Source of the DNA: Nostoc sp. UHCC 0870
GTDB lineage: Bacteria; Cyanobacteriota; Cyanobacteriia; Cyanobacteriales; Nostocaceae
Direction of reading: 5' to 3'
NCBI RefSeq assembly: GCF_022063185.1
Contig: NZ_CP091913.1
Coordinates: 3,918,001-3,982,000, forward strand
DNA: 64,000 nt
Under the pieces are notes generated by a model. It made no database searches. It saw only the letters and a program-made list of their open reading frames with translations, and was not told where the DNA came from. Position numbers and translations under genes: made by a program. Shown piece after piece: positions 16,575 through 24,764 of this stretch (its first letter is position 1; each line of letters begins with the position of its first letter).

Positions 16575-17717
16575 AGACATCTCCAAAATAGTATTATTCT
16601 GTGATAAAAGAACATTAAAGCGTTATTTTGACACAGAAGCATGAGCAATATACTGAATTACATTGAAGAGAATCCTAAACAAACCCAAAGGTTAATAGGT
16701 CTGGAATATGAACAGTTACAACAATTAATCATAAATGGGGAAAGATTATATCATGAAAAAAAAGCTTTACTGGAATCTAAGAAAGTGAGAATTATTGCTG
16801 GTGGAGGAGGTCGGAAACCAAAATTATCTATTTCTGAACAAATCATTTTAACTTTAGTGTATCTCCGACATCTGACAACCTTTCAACTTCTAGGTATTCA
16901 GTTTGAAGTAAGTGAGTCTACAGCCAACGATACGTTTAACTATTGGTTGCCTAACTTGCGAGAATTACTGCCATCAAGTTTGCTTGAACAAGTAAAAAAA
17001 AACGCTTCTGACTATGAAGTAGTAAAAGAAATGCTCACAGAATATGAATTAATAGTAGATAGCTATGAACAAGTCAGAGAAAGACCTAGAGACAATGATG
17101 AACAAAAGAAATATTTTTCAGGTAAGAAGAGTAATCATACATTTAAAACTCAAATGATTATTTTACCTGATGCTAGTGATATCGTTGATGTTGTGGCAGG
17201 TGAACCTGGTCCAAAAAGCGATATAACTTTGTTCCGAGAATATCGTTCAGAGTTTGATGCCAAACAAAGATTTAAAGGAGATAAGGCATATCTTGGAGAA
17301 GATTTAATTACAACTCCAATTAAGAAACCAAGAAATCAAGAACTAACAACTGAACAGAAAGAACAGAACAAAATATTTTCATCTAAACGAATCTTTGTTG
17401 AACATCGAATACGGTCAGTCAAAATCTTTCGAGTTGTCCAAGAGAGATTTAGGTTAAATACCCGCAAATATAAGCAAGTAATTTTGACGATTTGTGGGCT
17501 AGTAAGGTTACGGATTCGAGGGCTAATATTACCATTAGAAATATCAGCTATATCATCAGGTTAAAATTATCGCATATAACTAGATATTTTTGCCTAATTA
17601 TCAACAGCAAATATCTCAAAGTCTTATTTCATCGTACAGAATAGCTAATTTAAGATGATTGCATTTAGTGGCTACAGCCTAGCCAAACAAAGGCTTTGAC
17701 TGTTTTCGGAGATGTCT
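16575..17717 (+). mobile_element. Complete IS5-type insertion sequence (1143 bp) with 3-bp target duplication
   Basis: Terminal inverted repeats AGACATCTCCAAAA (left) and the complement AGACATCTCCGAAAA (right) bound the element. ATT flanks both ends (16572-16574 and 17718-17720). A 3-bp ANT duplication is characteristic of the ISL2 subgroup of IS5. One intact transposase gene fills the element. Intact ends, duplication and transposase indicate a recent insertion. Confidence 0.92.
16641..17564 (+). CDS. IS5-family DDE transposase (DDE_Tnp_4 type)
   Basis: 307 residues, single frame, no frameshift. An N-terminal helix-turn-helix-like region (KLSISEQIILTLVYLRHLTTFQLLGIQFEVSES) is followed by the catalytic core: Asp in LIVDSYEQ, Asp in FKGDKAYLG, and Glu in FVEHRIRSVKIFR. 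The frame is complete and the element's ends are intact, so transposition is probably possible. Transcription is opposite to the dehydrogenase it interrupts. Confidence 0.93.
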   Translation: MSNILNYIEENPKQTQRLIGLEYEQLQQLIINGERLYHEKKALLESKKVRIIAGGGGRKPKLSISEQIILTLVYLRHLTTFQLLGIQFEVSESTANDTFNYWLPNLRELLPSSLLEQVKKNASDYEVVKEMLTEYELIVDSYEQVRERPRDNDEQKKYFSGKKSNHTFKTQMIILPDASDIVDVVAGEPGPKSDITLFREYRSEFDAKQRFKGDKAYLGEDLITTPIKKPRNQELTTEQKEQNKIFSSKRIFVEHRIRSVKIFRVVQERFRLNTRKYKQVILTICGLVRLRIRGLILPLEISAISSG

Positions 17718-17989
17718 ATTGGTTTTTCGGGAACTGGTACAACTTGAGGCGGTTTGGATGCGCTATCTGTGGCGAAGGGTGCAGGTAAATTCTGCAAGTT
17801 GATGCGGATGGGTTGGGGTGAAAGTGTTTCCGTCGGAATGACATCTTTTACCTGTGTAGAATTCTCTGCCATTTGAGCCGCAGGAGTAGATGCTTGCAGT
17901 ATGGGATTATCTAAAGAGGTGCGATTTTGGTCACAACCTGTTGCGATGAATAAGCAACCCAGCAACAATAAATATTTAGAGACATTCAT
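17718..17989 (-). pseudogene. PQQ-type sugar dehydrogenase lipoprotein, 5' part
   Basis: MNVSKYLLLLGCLFIATGCD is a lipoprotein signal with lipobox ATGC, followed by a Pro/Ser-rich linker up to VVPVPEKP. At this point the IS begins; the codon split by the duplication (CCA ATA) continues into CTC AAA GTA of the 3' part. As it stands, the frame reads about 15 residues into the IS and stops, giving a 105-residue secreted fragment without the catalytic propeller. Confidence 0.88.
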
Positions 17990-18166
17990 GAAATTAAAAA
18001 CATATACACAATTTTCTAAATTTAGAATCGAAATTCAGTTATTGTCACCTCTCAAAAGTCCGATTTTTGGGTAGGTGGATAGCCAATTTTTTCTTAATCA
18101 TTTCAGCAAGGACGCGAATATTACTGTGGTGATTCACTACTAGATTAACTAATCAGACAATTTAGA

Positions 18167-18724
18167 TTGAATATGAATGAGAGTTTAGCAACTACATTAG
18201 GAGAACTACAAGCACAAATATATTGGTTACATGATGCTGAAAAGTTTACAGAATTAGCTTCAGCAGCAGCTACCATATATATGAAGCTTGGTTATGCTCA
18301 ACAGCAGGCAGAAACGGCAGGTAATTTAATTAGTGAAGCTTATCAATTATCTGATATGGCTGTTTTAGTCCAAAAAGCTGGTGATTATGATCAGGAAATC
18401 TCTTATTACTATCAAATTAAAGATAAATTTACTCAAGTAGAAACAATATTAGGTTATCGCACCAGTATCGCTATTCATCAAATTAAATGGTGGATGTATT
18501 TTCGTCATCAACAAAAACTCAAAATTTTAGTACATTTGTTTTTACAACATTTTAAAGCTTTAGGTTTTATTCATTTATTAAGTGCTATCAAACTTACATA
18601 CTGTATTTGGGAAATAGCTAGAGTTCACAAATTGCGTGACACAAAAACCACTCAAAATAATGCTATAAGATACTGGGAAGAATTACTAAAAATAAAACCA
18701 TCACAATACCCTTATATTGGCTAA
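18167..18724 (+). CDS. Hypothetical helical protein
   Basis: 185 residues, probably all helical. The first 100 residues have TPR-like spacing (AEKFTELASAAATIYMKLGY, AETAGNLISEAYQL, QKAGDYDQEISYYYQIKD). A hydrophobic middle (about 115-150) includes LVHLFLQHFKALGFIHLLSAIKL. I do not recognise the family. It is isolated, about 180 bases downstream of the dehydrogenase remnant on the other strand. Confidence 0.6.
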   Translation: MNMNESLATTLGELQAQIYWLHDAEKFTELASAAATIYMKLGYAQQQAETAGNLISEAYQLSDMAVLVQKAGDYDQEISYYYQIKDKFTQVETILGYRTSIAIHQIKWWMYFRHQQKLKILVHLFLQHFKALGFIHLLSAIKLTYCIWEIARVHKLRDTKTTQNNAIRYWEELLKIKPSQYPYIG

Positions 18725-18788
18725 AATACTCATGTAAAGACGCGATTTATTGCAACTAAGGGACTTCCAGATAAAAAATATCCAAATT

Positions 18789-18853
18789 GTAGGGTGCGTC
18801 AGTGCGATAGAACCTAACTATACTCAGAAATTATTCATACTGACGCACCCTAC
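18789..18853. repeat. Palindromic miniature repeat with 15-bp arms, copy 1
   Basis: GTAGGGTGCGTCAGT at 18789-18803 and its exact complement ACTGACGCACCCTAC at 18839-18853, with 35 bases between. A second copy of the same family lies at 59431-59494. There is no coding capacity; it looks like a MITE or transcribed hairpin. Confidence 0.9.
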
Positions 18854-18943
18854 CCAACCATCAATTGCGGATAATTTATTTTTTGGTGTTCCCTAACAAG
18901 ACCAATTATATACACAAAAACACCTTAATTATTGCAATTTTCT

Positions 18944-19393
18944 TCATGATTTCCAAGACCTAATTTTTGTCAATACAGGTTTGTTTGGTGTGGACAAATT
19001 GAGTCGATATTGGGTTATTGGTACATAAGAACCATTACCATAACGGACGGTAACAAGAAAGGCTGTTTTATTGCGTGGATCTTTAGCAATTTTATCGATG
19101 TAACCAGATTGTATTTGTTGCATTTTTAAGGTTTTTGCTTGTCTAAATTCTGATCGAGAAATACACACAATTGGAGAACCATCTATATACTGACCTGAAT
19201 AAAACCAATAACTTCTTCCTTGGGCTTGAAATTCATATTTGGAAATAACTGTAAATCTATCAAACTCGTCTAATTGCTGATTTTGTTTGCACGTACTGTC
19301 AATATATATTTCTTGAGCAATGGCTGGAGTAGTAGAAAATAAACTCAACATTAAACTAATAACTAATCCATGTTTCAGTTTTATTTGAGACAT
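18944..19393 (-). CDS. Hypothetical secreted protein
   Basis: 149 residues. A signal peptide is clear (KHGLVISLMLSLFSTTPAIAQE, cleavage after AIA or AQ). The rest is a small beta-rich domain with two cysteines (STCKQNQQLDEFDRF and IVCISRSEF). It is separated by only seven bases from the NACHT gene upstream on the same strand, so the two may be co-transcribed. Function unknown. Confidence 0.65.
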   Translation of the reverse strand: MSQIKLKHGLVISLMLSLFSTTPAIAQEIYIDSTCKQNQQLDEFDRFTVISKYEFQAQGRSYWFYSGQYIDGSPIVCISRSEFRQAKTLKMQQIQSGYIDKIAKDPRNKTAFLVTVRYGNGSYVPITQYRLNLSTPNKPVLTKIRSWKS

Positions 19394-19400
19394 AATATTA

Positions 19401-21710
19401 TCAATATTCTCCTATTAAAAACAAATTTTCTTCTATTGTCCTTTTAACATTAGAACTAACATTAGTAGCACTATTGAGGCACTCTAACAGTAATTTATTA
19501 GCATCCCAATACTGTTGTATACAATGCCAATCCTGCTCATTGAACTGCCAATTATAACCAATTTGGCGAGTGTTAATCATGAGCGATCGCAATTCCTCAG
19601 TCCAAGCTTTACCATGAGTTTGCCACCATATTTTCAGTGTATCTCTATCTTGATGGGGATGAGGTAGTTGATTAGCTAAATCTTGTAGAGAAAGTTGCCA
19701 AGATGGTTGATTAGTTAGTAAATATTTCAAGTCAAGAGACAACCTTAAAACCACAAGCCGTTGAAAAAAAATATCAGCAGTCATAGTGAGACTCACAGCC
19801 AGTGCATGAGTCAATGCTAAATCTATAGCTAAATCTCCAGCCAAATTACCAGCTAGTTGGTGATCCAAAGATATCGCCAAATCTTGATTGCAGGCTAGAG
19901 GATGTTCTGGAGGAAGAGCAATTGTCAAATAAAAAGCACGCACACTAGCACAGTGATAAGCAGCTATTACTTGAGAAGATTTTTCTTTTAACCATTTTAA
20001 AAATTCATATAATTGATGGCTATGACTCGCCAAACTATCAATTTTCTCCTTCATTAATTGCAGCAAATCATCGGCAGGATTTAACATTCCTACACTAAGT
20101 AAAAAAACCTCCCGCCAACGCTGCTCATGTAAATGATTGACAAATTCTTGGAGTATTTCGCTGTTGGCATTAGCAACAATTTCTCTAGCTGTAAAATACT
20201 CTTGAAAGCTTAAATGAGAAAAAGAATAGATTCCTCTTGCACGTTCAATGAGTAACCCATGTTGAATTTCAATAGCTCTTAAAACAGCTATACTGGCGAT
20301 TTCTAAAGCATCTGTATCAGTGATGCTATTAGGTAAACTAGATAGGTAATCAGCAATAATTTGCTGGATTTTAGTTGCAGTGATAAAGTAAGTCCCTTGC
20401 TTAAAACTAATGGCAGCAATATGGCTAAGTAACTTAATTTTATCTAGCAAAGACAAGTCACGATAAATTTGATCTCGTTTGATTCCTCTGGCTTCGTCCC
20501 ACCTTACCAGTAACACATCCAATGCTTGTTTATAAAGTTCCGAGTGGTTAGCGGGAAAATCCTCTACAGATTTAAAAACTAAGCAAGTGAGATTTAATAA
20601 AATTGGTGTAGTGGCTAACTCTAGAAGTTGAGCATTTTCTGCTAATTCCAGTTTTCGCATAAACTTATGTGCCAATATATGCGCTTGCAATGGCGAATTT
20701 TTTGCAAATGCCAAAAACCATCGGTGAGCAAAAGCAGCTATTTGCTTTTTATTAAAATCAGCAATTTCTACTTCTGTAAATCCATATAAATTAAGATATT
20801 GAGAAGTTAGACGACAAGTAATAATTATCTGATTTTTGTAAAATTTATTAATAAAACTGCGTATTTTATTAATCAGAATTTCTGCATCTTCTCCTATGAC
20901 TTCATCTAAGCCATCTAATAAAATTAAAGCTTTCCCATGATACAAAACTGTAGTTAATTCTGTTTCAGAAAAACCAAAATTAATAAAATCTTCATGGATA
21001 TAATTTAATAAACTAATTTTGCTGGACTCTCTAATTTCTTCAGCAAAGTTTTTTAAATTGATAAAAACTGGCAGATAATCAGGTTGAAAAAATCCGCGAT
21101 CGCAACTTATAGCTATTGATTGTAAAAATGTAGTCTTTCCAGAGCCTGGTTTGCCTAAAACTAGCATTTTCGAGTGTTTTTTCACAGCATCTAAGCCAGA
21201 AACTCTTTCTTGGCATACTCTACTTAAACCACTACCGTTGACTTCATAGGAGTCTAAATTTTGTAAATCAGCAATTTTCAGCCATCTTCTGCTGCTAATT
21301 TCCTCACAAATATTCACATCAATATATAGATCATTGAGGTTAATCGGCTTGGCAATATCTAAAAGGTGCAAAATACCACACTGAGCTTGAATCCTCTCAT
21401 GATGAACAGAGCGCAACTTTTGTACTAAGACATCAATATCTAAGGTGCTATTGTCAGGGGTATCTAAAGGCGCAGCTTCATCTACAGGAGTATTTTGGGC
21501 AATTTCTGATGTTTCTAGATCAAGAACAAAGCAGATATCATGGAAGACATGGCGATCAACTGGTTTACCAGTAAAAAACTTCCAAATTGGTTGACGCGTT
21601 TCTAAACCTACCTCAGCCGCTAAGTATTCTTGCGTCCAACCTTTGCGCTTAAAAGCACGTTTAGCTTTTCTAATGCCTTCATCCGATGCTTGGAGCGATC
21701 GCTTTGCCAT
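19401..21710 (-). CDS. HTH-NACHT NTPase (STAND family), candidate defence protein
   Basis: 769 residues. Residues 10-65 form an XRE-like helix-turn-helix (GWTQEYLAAEVGLETRQPIWKFF by sequence pattern). The NACHT core follows: Walker A GKPGSGKT at 186-193, Walker B ALILLDGLDEV at 261-271, then ITCRLTSQY (sensor) and the winged-helix part SHLSFQEYFTAREIV. The C-terminal region has Leu/Ala/Asp-rich near-repeats (LAGDLAIDLALTHALAVSL). Bacterial NACHT proteins include demonstrated antiphage proteins, but roles in transcription control are also possible given the HTH. Immediately upstream of a secreted protein gene. Confidence 0.88.
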   Translation of the reverse strand: MAKRSLQASDEGIRKAKRAFKRKGWTQEYLAAEVGLETRQPIWKFFTGKPVDRHVFHDICFVLDLETSEIAQNTPVDEAAPLDTPDNSTLDIDVLVQKLRSVHHERIQAQCGILHLLDIAKPINLNDLYIDVNICEEISSRRWLKIADLQNLDSYEVNGSGLSRVCQERVSGLDAVKKHSKMLVLGKPGSGKTTFLQSIAISCDRGFFQPDYLPVFINLKNFAEEIRESSKISLLNYIHEDFINFGFSETELTTVLYHGKALILLDGLDEVIGEDAEILINKIRSFINKFYKNQIIITCRLTSQYLNLYGFTEVEIADFNKKQIAAFAHRWFLAFAKNSPLQAHILAHKFMRKLELAENAQLLELATTPILLNLTCLVFKSVEDFPANHSELYKQALDVLLVRWDEARGIKRDQIYRDLSLLDKIKLLSHIAAISFKQGTYFITATKIQQIIADYLSSLPNSITDTDALEIASIAVLRAIEIQHGLLIERARGIYSFSHLSFQEYFTAREIVANANSEILQEFVNHLHEQRWREVFLLSVGMLNPADDLLQLMKEKIDSLASHSHQLYEFLKWLKEKSSQVIAAYHCASVRAFYLTIALPPEHPLACNQDLAISLDHQLAGNLAGDLAIDLALTHALAVSLTMTADIFFQRLVVLRLSLDLKYLLTNQPSWQLSLQDLANQLPHPHQDRDTLKIWWQTHGKAWTEELRSLMINTRQIGYNWQFNEQDWHCIQQYWDANKLLLECLNSATNVSSNVKRTIEENLFLIGEY

Positions 21711-22165
21711 TACCTTGCCACCAACCTAGAATATTTAATTCCCGTTTAAAATACAAATCATACAATTTATACACTAAGTTCTACAAAAACTGAACGCGAT
21801 CGCAAACATCGATTCTTCATAATGGTATTTGAGTCAGCCAAATCTACATACCCAACTAGCTTACGGCATTGCCTAACCGAGCGATCGGATTTTGAGCAGT
21901 GCCAAAGCTTTTATTCAACTGACTTGTATTACAGCTATTAATACAGAAAGCCCATAACTTTGCACAAACAACGGGGACAGAGGATAGGTGACACTTCCCT
22001 GTCCTCTGTCATATCATATCCGCTTGATTGCTACCCGAAGAACCCCACCCCGCCAAAGGGATGGCTTTGTCTCCCCTCCCCGTTCACGGGGAGGGGATTA
22101 AGGGGTGGGGTGTAAGGACTGTGGGAAACATAACTAATTATCCGAACTTGATAATCGGTGAAAGG
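21711..22165. other. Intergenic region with a nested G/C palindrome
   Basis: No gene seen. It holds a nested inverted repeat: outer ACCCCACCCC/GGGGTGGGGT (22042-22051, 22102-22111) and inner CCCCTCCCCG/CGGGGAGGGG (22073-22082, 22087-22096). A degraded relative (CCCCACCCCC ... CTAGCGAGGAGGG) occurs near 61480-61515. The rest is AT-rich, with one HIP1 site. Confidence 0.75.
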
Positions 22166-23317
22166 TTAAGGTAATTGCACTTTTGTGTGGTCAATCACTA
22201 ATGCTTTTTCATAGTAGGCATTTTCCTCACTACAAGGCAATATCACCTGAACCAGAGTTTTTTGTTGTGGTTGACTCTGGATTGTGAGTTTACCACCGTG
22301 CAATTCTGCCAAACGTTTAACAATGGTTAACCCTAATCCTGAGCCTTGCTGCTCATAAAGTTTGCGTTCAAACTGCCGATAAGCTCCCAGTTCGGCAATT
22401 TGAGCAGCAGTCATTCCCCGTCCTTGATCAGTAAAAGATAAAACTAACATATTGTTGATAGCTTTACTTTTAACTTGAATTAAAGTTCCTGGTGAAGAAA
22501 ACTTCAAAGCATTATCAATTAATTCTTCTACAATCTTAGAAATTCTCTCTGGAGAAATTTTGATATAACAGGGATATAAATCTATCTGTAAATCCTCCTG
22601 TCTTCCTGATTTTGCAGCTTTTTCGGTAATGATATCAATCAATTCCAATGTAGGAAATTTTGTGGTTTTACTTTGCAGAACTTTTAATTGTTGTGTATCT
22701 GTGGCAATAATTTCTAATTCTGCATACAGTAAAAAATTTTGAATTAATCTAAATAAACGTTCACCAGAACAATAAATTGATTCTGCCATTTCCCGGATCG
22801 CGTGTGAGTCAAGATACTCACTTTCTTCCATCAGAATTTGTGAAAAACCTAAGATACCATTCAGAGGGGTTCGCATTTCATGAGGTAGCGACAGCGCAAT
22901 GCTATTACGTAAATTATCTAGTTTTTTCTGAGTTTCTTGGTGAATAGTAGATTGCTTGGCTAATCTACAAGCGATCGCAGCTAACAACTCGGCTCTGGTA
23001 AACGGTTTGACGATATAATCATCTGCACCCATTTCCATACCTTGGCGAAAGTCGGTTTTGTCAGATTTAGCCGTGAGAAATATTAAAGGAATCATTGCTG
23101 TTGTCGGATTTTGACGCAATCCCTTTAATACTCCATAACCATCTAATTCTGGCATCATGACATCACACAGAATCAAATCAGGCATTTCCGCTAGGGCTAA
23201 ATCTACGCCAATTTGCCCGTTTTCAGCTTCAATTAAGTTAAAGCCTTCATTATCGAGTAGTTCTAAAATATTTTGGCGTACATTTATATCATCTTCAATA
23301 ACTAAAACTTTGCTCAT
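22166..23317 (-). CDS. Response regulator-histidine kinase hybrid (REC-HisKA-HATPase)
   Basis: 383 residues. REC domain 1-120 with phosphoacceptor Asp in LILCDVMMPELDGYG and Lys in FLTAKSD. HisKA near 145-210 with His in SLPHEMRTPLNGILGFSQ. HATPase 250-370 with N-box IVEELIDNALKF, G1 DQGRGM and G2 GSGLGLTIVKRLAELHGG. All catalytic motifs are intact and there is no sensor or membrane part, so it is a cytosolic relay kinase. It is the third gene of a minus-strand cluster, about 220 bases after the REC-EAL gene, and its REC domain is very similar to that of its neighbour, which suggests duplication. Confidence 0.93.
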   Translation of the reverse strand: MSKVLVIEDDINVRQNILELLDNEGFNLIEAENGQIGVDLALAEMPDLILCDVMMPELDGYGVLKGLRQNPTTAMIPLIFLTAKSDKTDFRQGMEMGADDYIVKPFTRAELLAAIACRLAKQSTIHQETQKKLDNLRNSIALSLPHEMRTPLNGILGFSQILMEESEYLDSHAIREMAESIYCSGERLFRLIQNFLLYAELEIIATDTQQLKVLQSKTTKFPTLELIDIITEKAAKSGRQEDLQIDLYPCYIKISPERISKIVEELIDNALKFSSPGTLIQVKSKAINNMLVLSFTDQGRGMTAAQIAELGAYRQFERKLYEQQGSGLGLTIVKRLAELHGGKLTIQSQPQQKTLVQVILPCSEENAYYEKALVIDHTKVQLP

Positions 23318-23495
23318 ATTTTTTGAAAAATAATATTTCCTTAAAATCCAAATGCTTTAAATTAAATCATCTATACTATTTAAAATTGAGTAATTGGTAA
23401 GCGACTATATTCTGCCTAATTTTATTTAGCACCAATTACCAAACTTAAAAACTAATAACTCGAAGCCGAATGGAACACACATAAAACCAATTCGC

Positions 23496-23523
23496 AATGG
23501 ACTAACGTCCCGCTCCGCTAACG
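23496..23523 (+). repeat. Dispersed 28-bp repeat, copy 1
   Basis: A 28-base sequence containing GGACTAACGTCCCGCTCCGC is found identically at 37462-37489. Both copies are intergenic. Function unknown; it is a common type of interspersed repeat in Nostoc-like genomes. Confidence 0.8.
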
Positions 23524-23540
23524 CAATAAATAATGAATCG

Positions 23541-24752
23541 TTATACAGATAATTGTTTCTTACTCCATAAGAAACTCTCAAATTCTATTGATGGCAATGC
23601 TCGACTAAATAAGAATCCTTGCATGGAATCACAGTGATTTTCTCGTAAAAAACATAATTCTGCTTCTGTCTCGACACCTTCAGCTATCACCTGCATATTC
23701 ATGTTATGTGCCATTTCGATTAAAGCTTTTGTAATTGCAGATTTATGAGGATCTTGTGCGACATTATGGATGAAATAACGGTCAATTTTCAGGGTATTAA
23801 CAGGCAAATTTTTCAAATAAACTAAAGAAGAGTAGCCTGTACCAAAATCATCAATAGCAATTTTAACTCCTAGAGATTGCAATTCATGAATAGTAAAGAT
23901 TGCATTATTTAAATCCTGCATAATCATACTTTCGGTTAGTTCTAATTCTAAATATTTCGGATCTAAATTATTTTTCTTTAAAACATTAGTTATTTTTTTA
24001 ATTAAATCTGGTCTATTAAATTCTATTGCTGATAAATTTACACTAAGAGTCAAAGGGTCTATACCTGCATTCTGCCAAGTCCTGATTTGCTGGCAAACAT
24101 TTTCTACTACCCATTGGCCAATTGTAATAATTAACCCTGTAGACTCTGCCAATGGAATAAATTCTGCGGGAGACACCAAACCTAATTCAGGACTTTGCCA
24201 ACGTAATAAACTTTCAGCCGCAACAATTTTACCAGATTTCACATCGACTATCGGTTGGTAATGTACCTCAAATTCTTGAAAGTTTTGTTTTTTAATAACT
24301 TGATTGAGACTCATCGCTACTAACTGCATTTTCGGCGATGTAGTTTTAATTGGGTTTTGATTGATGAAGTATTTCTTCAAAGTGGCTTGTCTTTCTAAAC
24401 GGTTCATCACCGCACTTAATAATTCTGCTCGTGTAAATGGTTTAGTCAGATAATCATCTGCACCCATATCCATCCCTTGACGAAAATCTGCTTTGGCAGA
24501 TTTTGCTGTCAAAAAAATAAAGGGAATCGCCGCAGTTGATGGTTCTTGACGCAATGCTGTGAGTACGCCATAGCCATCAACTTCTGGCATCATCATGTCA
24601 CACAAAATTAAATCAGGAAATTCTTCTAGAGCCAAATTTATGCCGATTCTGCCATTGGCTGCTGCTACAGTTTCAAAATCTTCTGCTTCTAGTAAGTCTA
24701 AAATGTTTTCACGTACTAGCTCTTCATCTTCAATGACTAAAATCTTGATCAT
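23541..24752 (-). CDS. Response regulator with EAL domain (c-di-GMP phosphodiesterase)
   Basis: 403 residues. REC at 1-120 (LILCDMMMPEVDGYG, FLTAKSA), short linker, EAL domain at about 155-400. The EAL residues needed for hydrolysis are all visible: Glu in AAESLLRW, Asn in LSVNLSAIEF, Glu in ELTESMIM, Asp-Asp in AIDDFGTGYSS, Lys in TLKIDRYF, Glu in VIAEGVETEAEL, Gln in MQGFLFS. It should lower c-di-GMP when phosphorylated. It starts 13 bases after the giant histidine kinase on the same strand, so that kinase is the likely phosphodonor. Confidence 0.94.
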   Translation of the reverse strand: MIKILVIEDEELVRENILDLLEAEDFETVAAANGRIGINLALEEFPDLILCDMMMPEVDGYGVLTALRQEPSTAAIPFIFLTAKSAKADFRQGMDMGADDYLTKPFTRAELLSAVMNRLERQATLKKYFINQNPIKTTSPKMQLVAMSLNQVIKKQNFQEFEVHYQPIVDVKSGKIVAAESLLRWQSPELGLVSPAEFIPLAESTGLIITIGQWVVENVCQQIRTWQNAGIDPLTLSVNLSAIEFNRPDLIKKITNVLKKNNLDPKYLELELTESMIMQDLNNAIFTIHELQSLGVKIAIDDFGTGYSSLVYLKNLPVNTLKIDRYFIHNVAQDPHKSAITKALIEMAHNMNMQVIAEGVETEAELCFLRENHCDSMQGFLFSRALPSIEFESFLWSKKQLSV

Positions 24753-24764
24753 TATTGCCTCAAT

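Noticed and set aside
16575-16648. N-terminus MLMLLCQNNALMFFYHR of the dehydrogenase
   Set aside because: This segment is the left end of the IS read through in frame; the true N-terminus lies at 17718-17989.
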